DNA of 64,000 nucleotides from Peptococcaceae bacterium UBA5752 (GTDB lineage Bacteria > Bacillota > Dehalobacteriia > UBA4068), in assembly GCA_002419055.1 (NCBI GenBank), contig DIFI01000007.1, forward strand, positions 14,126 through 78,125, in the 5' to 3' direction. Position numbers and translations under genes: made by a program. Of this stretch, positions 51,701 through 59,803 are shown piece by piece. The notes beneath the pieces are model-generated. The model ran no database searches and was not told where the DNA came from. It worked only from the letters and a program-made list of their open reading frames with translations. How positions within the stretch are numbered: the stretch's first letter is position 1; each line of letters starts with the position of its first letter.

Positions 51701-54645
51701 AACAATATCTGAATGCGCTCAGCAATGTTCAGAGCTATATTGAATCTAATGTCAGTGATCCGTCTTTGGGCTCTTCAGGCGGCGAATGGGCGGTATTGTC
51801 TCTGGCACGTGGCGAGGTGGCTGCGGATTCCTGGTATGATATTTATCTGACCAATATCCGCTCCGCTATCGCTGATGCTGACGGCGTGCTCGACAGCACC
51901 GGCAATAAGTATACCGAATATTCACGGGTGATTTTAGCTCTGACTTCATTGGGAGAAAATGCTTCGGCTTTTGAAGCAGGCGAAGATACTTATGATTTGG
52001 TAGACAGTTTGCTTGGCACATACAGTAACGGCAATTATATTGCCTTGAACCAAGGCGTTAACGGAGCAGCTTTTGCTTTGTTGGCTATCGACAGCGCTCC
52101 TTATGTTACAGAAGATACAGTGGCTCGGGTCGCGTTCATCGGATATTTGCTTGAGCATCAGACAGGCGACGGCTGGAGTCTCAGCGAAGCCGGCACAAAA
52201 CTGGATCTGGACATGACCGCTATGGTTATCCAGTCGCTTGCTCCATATTATTTGGATGCTGATAAATATAACGCATTAGGCTACAGCATGTCTTACAGCG
52301 ATTTTCAACAGGTAGTTGACACTGCTCTGACCGCTTTGTCCGCGGAGACGCCGACCAGTGCCGAAAGCTCAGCCCAACTGGTGGTAATGCTGTCGGCGCT
52401 GGATTTGGACGCTATGAATGATGCCAGGTTCGGCTACACACTTTCCGGATTACTCGTTTACTGCGACAGTGATACAGGTGCTTTCAGGCATACGCTTAGC
52501 AGCAGCATTAATCAAATGTCGACCGAGCAGGCTGCTTACGCGCTCGTCGCCTATGACCGTTATGCAAATGCGGAAAATCCGCTTTACGCTATGTCCGACG
52601 TTTTTGAAGCTAAAAACGCCGCCAGTCTGACTGCCGCCAAAGCCGCTGTTTCAGGAATATCCTACACGGTATCCATGAAGCTGGCTAACACACAGGAAGA
52701 TCTTTGTTCCTGGATGGAAGATAAAATCAAATCCCTAGGGTTAAACGGCGTCACAGCAACAGTTGAGATCAACGATTTTACAGCCGCCGTTGCCGGAACA
52801 GCCGGTGATACCGATGGAACAGCAGGCAGTTTTAACGCAACCGTAATGCTCACTGCAGACAATGAGCTGCAGCAGCAAAGCGATACGGTCACCGCCAGCG
52901 GCACTGTCACGGCAACAACTTATTCCGGTAGTTCGGGTGGCGATACTGACAATATTACCGTCACTTTCCGTCTGATTGGTGCGACACTGTCCGACGAGGA
53001 CATTAACCTTGGCACTGGTGATTACGAAGGCTCCGAGTATCAGACATGGATCAAAACAAAATCATATACAATTGACGAAGGCAGCACGATGTACGATTTA
53101 TTTACCGAAGCGCTGGATGATGCGGGGCTTGACAGCATCGGAGCAAGCAGCAATTATATCAAAACAATCTACGCGCCATCGGTACTGGGCGGCTATGCGT
53201 TGAGCGAATCATCCAATGGCAAATACTCCGGTTGGATGTATACGGTAAACGGCAGTCATCCTAATGTTGGACTACGATATTGCGAGCTTTGTGACGGTGA
53301 TGAAGTAATCTGGCATTATGTCGATGATTACCGTTACGAGGTAGAGGATTGGGTAGAAAGTACGCTGGGAGACGAGAGCACATGGAACAAGTGGCTAGAG
53401 GTTGCTGATGTCAAACCCACATCAGGCAGTACATCAGGCGATAGTTCAGACAGCTCAGGCGACTCGTCTGTAAATTCGAATGATACATGCTTAACACCGA
53501 AAGTAACGGCTGCAAACGGTGTTGCTACCGCTACTATCAGTCAATCTGATATGACATCAGCCATAAAAGACGCAAAAGAAAACAGCAGTGCGGCAATTGT
53601 CATCGCTCCTTATATCACGGGAGAGGCAACAAAAGTCAGCGTTGATATTCTGAAGAGTTCCCTGTCCAGTATCGTTACTCAGACGAGCGCCGACCTGACG
53701 GTCCAGACATCAGTCGGCACTGTGACGATCCCGAACAGCGCACTGTCATCCATCGCTTCACAGGCGGCGGGAAGCACGGTCACGGTCAGCCTTGAGATGG
53801 TAGAGAAGACGACGCTTTCAGTGGATCAACAATCTGTTGTCGGCAGCAACCCTGTTTATGACATTTCAGTTCTTAGCGGCTCCACTCACATCTCGAGTTT
53901 TGGCGGTAGCAGCCTGACGGTTTCCCTTCCTTACACGCTGAAGGATGGAGAAGACCCGAACGGTGTCACAGTCTGGTACTTAAACGATGCCGGTGAGTTG
54001 CAGCAGATGACCTGCAAGTACGACGAAACGACAGGTCTTGCCACTTTTACTACAACACACCTTTCCTATTATGTTGTTGGATATTCGACAGTCTGGACGA
54101 ATCCGTTCAACGACGTCAAATTATCAGATTGGTACTATGACGCCGTGAAGTACATCTTTGAAAACAACCTAATGACCGGAACATCCGGCGCAGCCTTTAC
54201 ACCCAATGGTAATATGACCCGCGCGATGCTGGTCACAGTCCTGTACCGGCAGGCAGGCCAACCGAGCATATCGGGTACAAGTACTTTCACTGATGTTAAT
54301 AGTGGCCAGTGGTATACTGATGCGGTGATCTGGGCCAGCTCGAACGGTATTGTTTCCGGCTACGGCGATAGTCTGTTCGGCACCAATGACAGCATTACCC
54401 GTGAGCAGTTGGCGGTAATTCTCTACAATTATGCCAAATATAAGGGCTATGATGTTACGGCGACGGCTGCTCTTACTGCTTTCAACGATACAGCAAGTAT
54501 TAGTTCTTGGGCGCGGGCGGCTATGGCCTGGGCCAACGCTGAAGGCTTGATAAACGGCATAAGCAACACGTCTCTGTCCCCCAAAGGTAATGCTACAAGA
54601 GCCCAAGTAGCAACGATACTAATGAGATTTATCCAAAACATCTGA
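45787..54645 (+). CDS. Giant SLH-anchored protein with two DUF4430 domains and an intrinsic-factor-like toroid
   Basis: A 2952-residue secreted multidomain protein. Order by rough residue: signal/anchor 13-33; DUF4430 38-170 (GGYMSGWMCSLNDWF); cadherin-like beta domain 178-275; Ig-like domain 378-482; further beta domains; bacterial-Ig-like piece near 808-848; GLUG-type Gly-rich repeats 1285-1538; Ig-like 1598-1688; helical FIVAR-like repeats 1698-1972; alpha/alpha toroid of prenyltransferase type 1972-2272 (GGEWAVLSLARGEV, TEYSRVILALTSLGE); second DUF4430 2390-2520 (GKYSGWMYTVNGSHPN); a domain 2569-2768; three SLH domains 2771-2950 (NPFNDVKLSDWYYDAVKYI). Toroid plus DUF4430 is the fold pair of animal intrinsic factor and transcobalamin. 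Expected to bind corrinoids at the cell surface and hand them to the ECF system. AAGGAAGGGG precedes the ATG. Confidence 0.92.
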   Translation: MSWIKNHVLKPQNLLLIALLAALCLIVLPIGVRAMQPQVTVIVENTTFTESFAEYDSLSGETKIYTPAWSGQKIKETVEVADGDTAIELVARALEQAGITDVSGIDSNYITGIDGLDAYDGGYMSGWMCSLNDWFLAEGLNAYSYDDGEINDGDVIKVLYTTDWGADLGSDWSNNDKTLADLEFSEGSLSPDFDADTHTYTLTVPDGVDEITAIPTASNKNFQVRSGVGLLEYANNRCIPIENGTVVSVVCGNPSWPTMNYADDVAAEVYTVTVAVEGAAANHAPTFQEGITSPVSVSLYSGEDCSLDLSSIFSDEDNDALSYAVSVDNGAKQEVDAEYSTKISNCVLNFYAFDGKTYSQPYTVNLSVKSVTATTPTVSGGNMGNIFYRLVADSTVLPESYCNIKSGSYNGTLSYQWYLRNVTANAAAEYEAIPEATTVKYTLPISMINTEAGIYQYFCRITNTVGGDAKNSASVDSGANTVVVTASDSYLLRVSNAHTLKLYKTVEQDGVKSEVAVDIGEPLAVSSYLEYSPALTVGTTYRYEGFDADGNSLAGGSFTVKENVYKYYFGQVKFTVGSQDIANYTIQLKDADGNQITPVQITDGTLTKYSSMLQGYQLDNDNVGSNIKYTYKATAKQGLWNSGYAFSSNDWTSINGVSWGVTNISASLLPIINITVPSDSQLILGAKTGKHYMPFTTYDSIMESTNKLTGNTTYSYALTLNSQYNIRVTMDGKITYADRFVATVGLELNIAADDLFDTDSSYEDTYQNDIYLNVPASHQLLLDTGETFQIIPFRIYQIVDNITNNYFFEPDYHYSIISGDDVVSIDQDGLLTANQAGTALVLVSYDALETWLTGSAGDQLSTVQHIYDAVDPYRIGVFAVTVGQDGSVSTGIDYDADFETVYYAATVNGNEVADAHAVYTFTPATDSTVEIMRLKVTDGNVDTATGFVTDGVTKNVDGSYTVNLSDGRNILKISKDGLVAYQVLTAAGVDVAYSNVTTGGDTYAPGNKVLITVTGALAPVQKMSGIYNPQSGIVVYNDEDGNELKNSSKSFSFTIPSSWTGATYTIDNGHIYTWWYGSEAGAHRDVSLETGVGVNTSAGSPFGDFCVLPDIVIPIQQPDTRYTVTFVAPEGVSIDVADSNGAEMTATDSDDNIFALPSGNYTYTVSGSGYQTESHQFSFYNTEDVTIAVPLTLAATSGSAWDGTTSEPTLKNGVYQISNGAQLAWFAAQVNSGNNSINAKITQDIALSTEYSWTPIGTSSKKFLGVFDGNGHTVYNMTIDAFQYKGLFGYIGSGATVSDLTVTGTLTNTTATYNQSLFHGGIAGANAGTITGCVNRVAITGYVNGMLGQGSIAAYAGGIIGANLGGTVSDCVNYSNVNIVGRYLGGIAGNNTGTITDCLNYGDISGNLYISGIVGQSSNLVENCANYGDINASSSYAAGIVTVLSGGTITGCINTGDISATSYSGGIAANASSANVSVINCYNNGKILATTTTYAGGVVGNLSGSGAAVTNCYNTGSSAGNAVIGYAKTTASAANCYYLQGSATADALDGSGVTVKTTVELKCLAATLGDGFVTDDLQINSGYPVLAWQPHGSISAPVITGQPLDAVYQTNTTADYLLVSADGSNLSYQWYKKAMGDSDFTAIQYEVSNFYQPAITDVGTIQYKVKVTSTVGNSSDSVWSNAASIVVLDSADEVSSCRVDLTITKINAIGTVTLDSKDAIESARAFYDALSADEQTQVTNYSTLSAAEDSLTLLQAKDSAKTTLAAYKSAADYRQAQQTELSDAIAAGNTAIDNSTTTDAVNTALSDAKAAIDAIKTAAQLSSEESATTLSQTKADAKTELAAYKDATDYREAQQTELSAAITSGNTAIDNATTADAVATALTNAKTAIDAIKTATQLTEEENTAAEQLAIQGVIDKIDAIGRVSLSSRTAIETARSAYDELTETGQAAVTNYSTLTAAEKALAALITVNREQYLNALSNVQSYIESNVSDPSLGSSGGEWAVLSLARGEVAADSWYDIYLTNIRSAIADADGVLDSTGNKYTEYSRVILALTSLGENASAFEAGEDTYDLVDSLLGTYSNGNYIALNQGVNGAAFALLAIDSAPYVTEDTVARVAFIGYLLEHQTGDGWSLSEAGTKLDLDMTAMVIQSLAPYYLDADKYNALGYSMSYSDFQQVVDTALTALSAETPTSAESSAQLVVMLSALDLDAMNDARFGYTLSGLLVYCDSDTGAFRHTLSSSINQMSTEQAAYALVAYDRYANAENPLYAMSDVFEAKNAASLTAAKAAVSGISYTVSMKLANTQEDLCSWMEDKIKSLGLNGVTATVEINDFTAAVAGTAGDTDGTAGSFNATVMLTADNELQQQSDTVTASGTVTATTYSGSSGGDTDNITVTFRLIGATLSDEDINLGTGDYEGSEYQTWIKTKSYTIDEGSTMYDLFTEALDDAGLDSIGASSNYIKTIYAPSVLGGYALSESSNGKYSGWMYTVNGSHPNVGLRYCELCDGDEVIWHYVDDYRYEVEDWVESTLGDESTWNKWLEVADVKPTSGSTSGDSSDSSGDSSVNSNDTCLTPKVTAANGVATATISQSDMTSAIKDAKENSSAAIVIAPYITGEATKVSVDILKSSLSSIVTQTSADLTVQTSVGTVTIPNSALSSIASQAAGSTVTVSLEMVEKTTLSVDQQSVVGSNPVYDISVLSGSTHISSFGGSSLTVSLPYTLKDGEDPNGVTVWYLNDAGELQQMTCKYDETTGLATFTTTHLSYYVVGYSTVWTNPFNDVKLSDWYYDAVKYIFENNLMTGTSGAAFTPNGNMTRAMLVTVLYRQAGQPSISGTSTFTDVNSGQWYTDAVIWASSNGIVSGYGDSLFGTNDSITREQLAVILYNYAKYKGYDVTATAALTAFNDTASISSWARAAMAWANAEGLINGISNTSLSPKGNATRAQVATILMRFIQNI

Positions 54646-54762
54646 TATGGAAAACACAAGTAGGGCGGTTTCTGTTTGAAGCAGGGCCGCCCTGCCATGT
54701 TTGTGGATAATGCAAGTTGTTGCTTGGAACAAATCAAGTCTTGTATGGAAAGGTAGTAAAGT

Positions 54763-56412
54763 ATGTGCAGGTATAAAAATGCGTTAGTTGTTATTTTTGC
54801 GCTGGTCATAATATTGAGTTTTCCTTTTTCTGCAACAGCATCTGATTTGGCACAGCCTGCGGTTTCCGTGAATCAGGCGGTCAGCGAAACAGGGGCCTAT
54901 CTATTAAAGACGGTTACCGAGCCGCAGGTCGGTTCAATAGGCGGCGAGTGGGCGGTAATTGCTTTAGCACGTTGCGGGTACGAAGTACCCCAAAGCTGGT
55001 ATTCTTCTTATTACAATACGCTTTGCACTTATGTTATCAACAAAAACGGGATTCTTCATGATAAAAAGTACACAGAGTATTCCCGAGTCATTCTGGCGCT
55101 GACGGCTATCGGGCAAAACCCGGCAAATGTCGGCGGCTATAACCTTCTGGAAAAGCTCGGAGACTATAATAAAGTAGTATGGCAAGGAATCAACGGTCCC
55201 AGTTTTGCCCTGATTGCTTTGGATTCCGGTAATTATGATGTTCCCAAATACGCGGAGGCAGAAGTGCAGACAACTCGTGATCTGCTGATTACGGCGATAA
55301 TTTCGCAGCAACTGGCGGACGGCGGTTTTGCTCTTTCCGGCACGTCAGCCGATCCGGATATCACGGCTATGGCACTGCAGGCGCTGGCGCCATATCAGGA
55401 CCGTACCGATGTAAAAACGGCTACTGTTAAGGCTTTGACATGTCTTTCGGCACTGCAGAAAATAGATGGTGGATTTGCCAGCTATGGGGAGGAGGCTTCG
55501 GAAAGCACAGTACAGGTGCTGGTGGCTCTGACCGCATTGGGGATTAATCCCCAGGCAGACAGCCGTTTCATCAAGGACGGTAACTGGCTGATTTCCAATT
55601 TGATGACTTATTATGTCGAAGGCGGCGGTTTCAAACATACGTCTAATGATACAACCCCTAACGGTATGACAACTGAGCAGGCACTATACGGCTTAGCGGC
55701 TTATCAGCGTTTTGTGGAGGGTGCAAACAGACTTTACGATATGGGCGACGCAACAGATTTGGTTACGGAGGATAGTTCGACTGATTCAACTGGGTTATCG
55801 GGCAAAAATACCGCCGTGAAAGTAAGTTTCGTCATCTATCCGGATAAAAACTTTGACGATATCAAAGGAAACGAAGGAGAAACAGAGATTCTGGCATTAG
55901 CCGAAAGAGGTATTGTCAACGGTATCTCAGATACGCTTTTCGAGCCGGATCGCACTATGACTAGAGCGGAATTTGCCGCCATCATGGTCAAGGCATTAGG
56001 CTTGAGTACGGAAAAAACAGATCGCTTCGACGATGTAAAACCCGATGCCTGGTATAACGGCTATATCGGTTCAGCCTATGATTACGGTATTATCAAAGGG
56101 CAGGCTGCGACAGTATTTAACCCGGGGGGCACGCTGACCAATGAGGAAGCCGCGGTGATGCTGACTCGCGCCGCCAAATTATGCGGCTATGATACGGCTA
56201 TGACTTCACGGGAGACGTTGGATATGCTGGCCCAGTTTGATGATTATGTGGATAGCTCAGCCTGGAGTAGAGAATCCCTGGCTTTTTGTTTGCAGGAAGC
56301 ATTTATATCTCAGGATCAATTACTGCTTAATCCCAAAGCCAAAATTACCAGAGCAGAAGTGGCGGTGATGTTATACCGTATGCTGGACGGAGCGGAATTA
56401 CTGGCTGAATAG
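54763..56412 (+). CDS. SLH-anchored alpha/alpha-toroid protein (intrinsic-factor alpha-domain-like)
   Basis: 549 residues: signal peptide (1-30), alpha/alpha toroid (about 35-330) and three SLH domains (about 360-545: NFDDIKGNEGETEILALAER, DRFDDVKPDAWYNGYI, FDDYVDSSAWSRE). The toroid is a paralogue of that in the preceding giant protein: GGEWAVIALARCGYEVPQSW and TEYSRVILALTAIGQNP align with GGEWAVLSLARGEV and TEYSRVILALTSLGE. Repeats of the type DGGFALSG...DPDITAMALQALAPY mark the prenyltransferase/cobalamin-binding-alpha superfamily. It lacks a DUF4430 partner domain, which the next gene provides. GGAAAGG precedes the ATG. Confidence 0.92.
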   Translation: MCRYKNALVVIFALVIILSFPFSATASDLAQPAVSVNQAVSETGAYLLKTVTEPQVGSIGGEWAVIALARCGYEVPQSWYSSYYNTLCTYVINKNGILHDKKYTEYSRVILALTAIGQNPANVGGYNLLEKLGDYNKVVWQGINGPSFALIALDSGNYDVPKYAEAEVQTTRDLLITAIISQQLADGGFALSGTSADPDITAMALQALAPYQDRTDVKTATVKALTCLSALQKIDGGFASYGEEASESTVQVLVALTALGINPQADSRFIKDGNWLISNLMTYYVEGGGFKHTSNDTTPNGMTTEQALYGLAAYQRFVEGANRLYDMGDATDLVTEDSSTDSTGLSGKNTAVKVSFVIYPDKNFDDIKGNEGETEILALAERGIVNGISDTLFEPDRTMTRAEFAAIMVKALGLSTEKTDRFDDVKPDAWYNGYIGSAYDYGIIKGQAATVFNPGGTLTNEEAAVMLTRAAKLCGYDTAMTSRETLDMLAQFDDYVDSSAWSRESLAFCLQEAFISQDQLLLNPKAKITRAEVAVMLYRMLDGAELLAE

Positions 56413-56439
56413 CAAAGCGGATGGAGGAGGGATACGCAA

Positions 56440-57240
56440 ATGAAAATGAATAAAAAACGCTGGATAATAACCCTTGCCGTTATCACTGTACTGGCTGTTT
56501 CTTTTTTCTGGGGCGGTAATTATGCGGTCAAAGATAATACTGCCGATCAAACGCAGGCTGTTTCCTCCGCTGATGATGAGTCCGGTAATACCACAGTTGC
56601 GGATCAACCGACTGACTCGTCCGACGCAGCAGCTAATACCGATAAACAAACTGCAGTCGTAACAGCCAATAGTAAAACCGGAAAAACATCGGCCGATAAA
56701 TCCAGTACTGACAAAACCACTTTCACTGCAGCGGGATCAAAGGATCAATATCAAACCGATCCGGTTCACGCAGGTAATCCGCAACCCGTGGAGCCTAAGG
56801 ATGTAACCGTAAACGGAGATGTCAAGCTCAACTGTACGTTTTCAGTTTCCTGCAAAACCATTCTCGATAATCTGGATAGTTTTAATGAGGAGAAGCTGGA
56901 GGTATTGCCAACGGACGGCGTCATTTTCCCTGCCACGCAAGTGACTTTTTATCAAGGAGAATCGGTATTCAACGTCTTGCAGCGGGAAATGAAAAAGGCC
57001 GGTATTCAGATGGAGTACGAAGCTACCCCGATTTATAACTCCAACTATATTGAGGGGATTAATAATATCTACGAATTTGATTGCGGCGAGCTTTCCGGCT
57101 GGATGTATAAGGTAAACGGCTGGTTCGCCAATTACGGCTGCAGCCGGTATCAGTTGCAGGACGGGGACGTAATCTACTGGGTCTATACCTGCGATCTGGG
57201 ACGGGATGTAGGCGGTTATGTGGATCAGGAGGATGACTAA
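56440..57240 (+). CDS. Membrane-anchored DUF4430 protein (intrinsic-factor beta-domain-like)
   Basis: 266 residues: an N-terminal uncleaved-looking hydrophobic segment (about 6-26, no lipobox Cys), a Ser/Thr/Asp-rich linker (30-105) and a DUF4430 domain (about 125-258). Typical DUF4430 parts are VTFYQGESVFNVLQREMKKA, YNSNYIEGI, CGELSGWMYKVNGWF and LQDGDVIYWVYTCDLG. Together with the toroid protein before it, it may form a two-part corrinoid site, split over two chains. It would sit at the outer membrane face next to the ECF transporter, whose T gene begins in the stop codon of this gene (TAATG). Confidence 0.9.
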   Translation: MKMNKKRWIITLAVITVLAVSFFWGGNYAVKDNTADQTQAVSSADDESGNTTVADQPTDSSDAAANTDKQTAVVTANSKTGKTSADKSSTDKTTFTAAGSKDQYQTDPVHAGNPQPVEPKDVTVNGDVKLNCTFSVSCKTILDNLDSFNEEKLEVLPTDGVIFPATQVTFYQGESVFNVLQREMKKAGIQMEYEATPIYNSNYIEGINNIYEFDCGELSGWMYKVNGWFANYGCSRYQLQDGDVIYWVYTCDLGRDVGGYVDQEDD

Positions 57241-58133
57241 TGGACAAAGATGTCTTTTCCTCATTTCACCCTCTGGTTAATTTTGTCTGGTTTACCACCG
57301 TCCTGTTATTTTCCATGTTTTTTATGCATCCGGTTTTTCTGACCATATCTCTGACTTGTTCTTTTGTCTACTCAGTTGTTTTAAACGGCAAAAAAGCTGT
57401 GCGTTTCAATCTTCTTTATCTTTTACCCTTATTGTTTTTTGTAGCTTTGATCAATCCAGCTTTTAATCACGCCGGTGAGACTATTCTGTTTTATCTTAAG
57501 AACGGCAATCCCGTAACTCTGGAATCGATCATATACGGCATCGCTGCAGCAGCTATGTTTATTGCCGTAATTCTGTGGTTTTCCTGCTATAATGCCGTTA
57601 TGACATCTGATAAATTCATTTATCTGTTCGGCAGGGTAATTCCGGCACTTTCATTGATTCTCTCCATGGTGTTGCGTTTTGTGCCGAGATACAAAGCGCA
57701 GATCAAAATTATTGCCAATACCCAGAAATGTATCGGCCGGGACGTGGCGAGCGGCAATTTCTTTCGGCGCGCCCACAACGGTATCAGAATACTTTCCATT
57801 ATGACTACATGGGCGTTGGAAAACGCTATTGAAACTGCCGATTCCATGAAGTCTCGCGGCTACGGGTTGCCGGGAAGAACCAGCTTTTCTATTTTTCGCT
57901 TTGATAAAAGAGATAAGACAGCTTTGCTGTTTATGGTAATTCTGATTGCTATCGTTCTATATGGCGCCGCTATAGGACAAAACAACATCAGATTTTTTCC
58001 CTCAATAAAGATGCCTGTCATGAACGGCTCGAGTATATTGATTTATTGCGCATACTTTTTTCTCTCTCTAATACCGATAATTATTGACGCAGCGGAGGAA
58101 ATCAAATGGAAACATATCAGATCGAGGATTTAA
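57240..58133 (+). CDS. ecfT: ECF transporter transmembrane (T) component
   Basis: A 297-residue membrane protein of the CbiQ/EcfT family with about six to seven hydrophobic segments. Coupling-helix marks are RFVPRYKAQIKIIANTQKC near 140 and the second ARG-type motif ETADSMKSRGYGLPGRTSF near 200, which contact the ATPases. Energy-coupling factor transporters import vitamins; the S component sets specificity. Start ATG shares one base with the preceding stop, and its own end overlaps the ATPase gene by 28 bases. Confidence 0.93.
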   Translation: MDKDVFSSFHPLVNFVWFTTVLLFSMFFMHPVFLTISLTCSFVYSVVLNGKKAVRFNLLYLLPLLFFVALINPAFNHAGETILFYLKNGNPVTLESIIYGIAAAAMFIAVILWFSCYNAVMTSDKFIYLFGRVIPALSLILSMVLRFVPRYKAQIKIIANTQKCIGRDVASGNFFRRAHNGIRILSIMTTWALENAIETADSMKSRGYGLPGRTSFSIFRFDKRDKTALLFMVILIAIVLYGAAIGQNNIRFFPSIKMPVMNGSSILIYCAYFFLSLIPIIIDAAEEIKWKHIRSRI

Positions 58134-59803
58134 CATTTACTTACCCGCTGGCCGCGAAGCCGGCTCTTGACCATATAAACTTTTACGTTAGCAATGGCGA
58201 ATTTGTCACGATTTGCGGTAAATCCGGCTGCGGAAAAAGTACCTTATTGCGTCATTTAAAAAGTATACTGACGCCGCATGGGGAAAGAAAGGGCGAGATA
58301 TTTTTCAATGGTGCGGATATTGTTGATATCGATCAGCGTACGCAAACAGAAAAAATCGGTTTCGTGCTTCAGAATCCCGATAATCAGATCGTTACCGACA
58401 AGGTTTGGCATGAACTGGCGTTTGGCCTGGAATCATTAGGTTATGATAATCAGACAATTCGCCTGCGGGTGGCGGAAATGGCCAGCTTTTTCGGTATTCA
58501 AAACTGGTTTATGAAAAATGTGACAGAGCTTTCCGGTGGTGAGAAACAACTTCTCAATCTCGCCTCCATCATGGCGATGCAGCCTTCCGTGCTGATACTG
58601 GACGAACCAACGTCGCAGTTGGATCCTATCGCGGCGGCGGATTTTTTGTATACAGTAAAAAAAATTAACCGAGAACTGGGTACTACCGTTATTCTCTCGG
58701 AACACCGTCTGGAGGAAGTCCTGCCTATATCGGACAGGGTAATTGTCATGGAAGACGGGAAGCTTATTGTTAACGAAACGCCGCAGAAAGCGGGGGAGAT
58801 TCTTAAAGACATGAAACATGATATGTTTTTGGCGATGCCCTCGCCGATGCGGATTTATGCAGGACTGAAAAATGGTCTGGCTTGCCCTATTACAGTTAGT
58901 GACGGCAGAAAATGGCTGAATACTTTAATCGGCGATAAAACAGTTGGAAAAAAGCCGCATGCGCCGACACCACAAGCGCCGCTACGCCAAATCGCTTCAA
59001 AATTTTCGCCGGAGCCGCCAGCCATATGTTTTAAAGAAGTTTGGTACCGCTATGAAAAGGAGCAGCCGGATATTATCAAAGGATTATCTATGGAGGTTGC
59101 GGCAGGGAAGTTATACTGTGTCGTTGGCGGCAACGGTACCGGCAAAACAACTACTCTTTTGCTAGTCAGCGGCATCCTTACGCCCTATCGGGGTAAAGTC
59201 TTATTAAAGGGCAAAGATGTCGCCAAAATGAATGGAAAAGAAAAATTCAGCCATAATCTTGGCGTATTGCCTCAGAATCCCCAGTCCCTGTTCGTAAAAA
59301 AGACAGTGGAGCTGGATCTTCACGAAATGCTTGATGGCAGTAGGCTTACTAAAGAAGAGAAAGCGAAAGAAATTGAACGGATTGTAGCCCTGTGCGAGTT
59401 GGACGGCCTGCTTGAGATGCATCCTTACGATCTCAGCGGCGGTGAGCAGCAGCGCGCGGCGCTGGCGAAGGTATTGCTTTTAAATCCGCAAATCCTTTTG
59501 CTGGACGAACCAACCAAGGGACTGGATGGGTATTTCAAAATAAAGCTGGCTGGCATTCTGAAAAAGCTGACGGACAATGGTGTGACGATAATGATGGTTT
59601 CTCATGATATCGAATTTTGTGCCTCTTATGCCGATATTTGCGCTATGTTTTTTGACGGCAATATCGTGACGGAAAATGATCCGCAGACCTTTTTCTCCGG
59701 CAATACCTTTTATACCACGGCGGCTAACCGCATGGCACGCCAGTTTTTCCCCGATGCCGTAACTACGGAGGAGGTGATCAGACAATGCAGCATCAATTCT
59801 TAA
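58106..59803 (+). CDS. ecfA: ECF transporter ATPase, two ABC domains fused (EcfA1A2)
   Basis: 565 residues with two complete ABC domains. First: Walker A GKSGCGKSTLLRHLKS near residue 38, signature LSGGEKQLLNLA near 142, Walker B VLILDEPTSQLDP near 163. Second: Walker A GGNGTGKTTTLLLVSG near 337, signature LSGGEQQRAALA near 440 and Walker B ILLLDEPTKGLD near 460. Many Firmicutes use two separate ATPases encoded elsewhere and shared by several S components; a fused ATPase in a dedicated operon suggests a group I type ECF system serving one substrate. GGAGGAA precedes the ATG. Confidence 0.95.
   Translation: METYQIEDLTFTYPLAAKPALDHINFYVSNGEFVTICGKSGCGKSTLLRHLKSILTPHGERKGEIFFNGADIVDIDQRTQTEKIGFVLQNPDNQIVTDKVWHELAFGLESLGYDNQTIRLRVAEMASFFGIQNWFMKNVTELSGGEKQLLNLASIMAMQPSVLILDEPTSQLDPIAAADFLYTVKKINRELGTTVILSEHRLEEVLPISDRVIVMEDGKLIVNETPQKAGEILKDMKHDMFLAMPSPMRIYAGLKNGLACPITVSDGRKWLNTLIGDKTVGKKPHAPTPQAPLRQIASKFSPEPPAICFKEVWYRYEKEQPDIIKGLSMEVAAGKLYCVVGGNGTGKTTTLLLVSGILTPYRGKVLLKGKDVAKMNGKEKFSHNLGVLPQNPQSLFVKKTVELDLHEMLDGSRLTKEEKAKEIERIVALCELDGLLEMHPYDLSGGEQQRAALAKVLLLNPQILLLDEPTKGLDGYFKIKLAGILKKLTDNGVTIMMVSHDIEFCASYADICAMFFDGNIVTENDPQTFFSGNTFYTTAANRMARQFFPDAVTTEEVIRQCSINS

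Noticed and set aside
46218..54606. Many minus-strand frames opposite the giant SLH gene
   Set aside because: Shadows without start signals or family resemblance.
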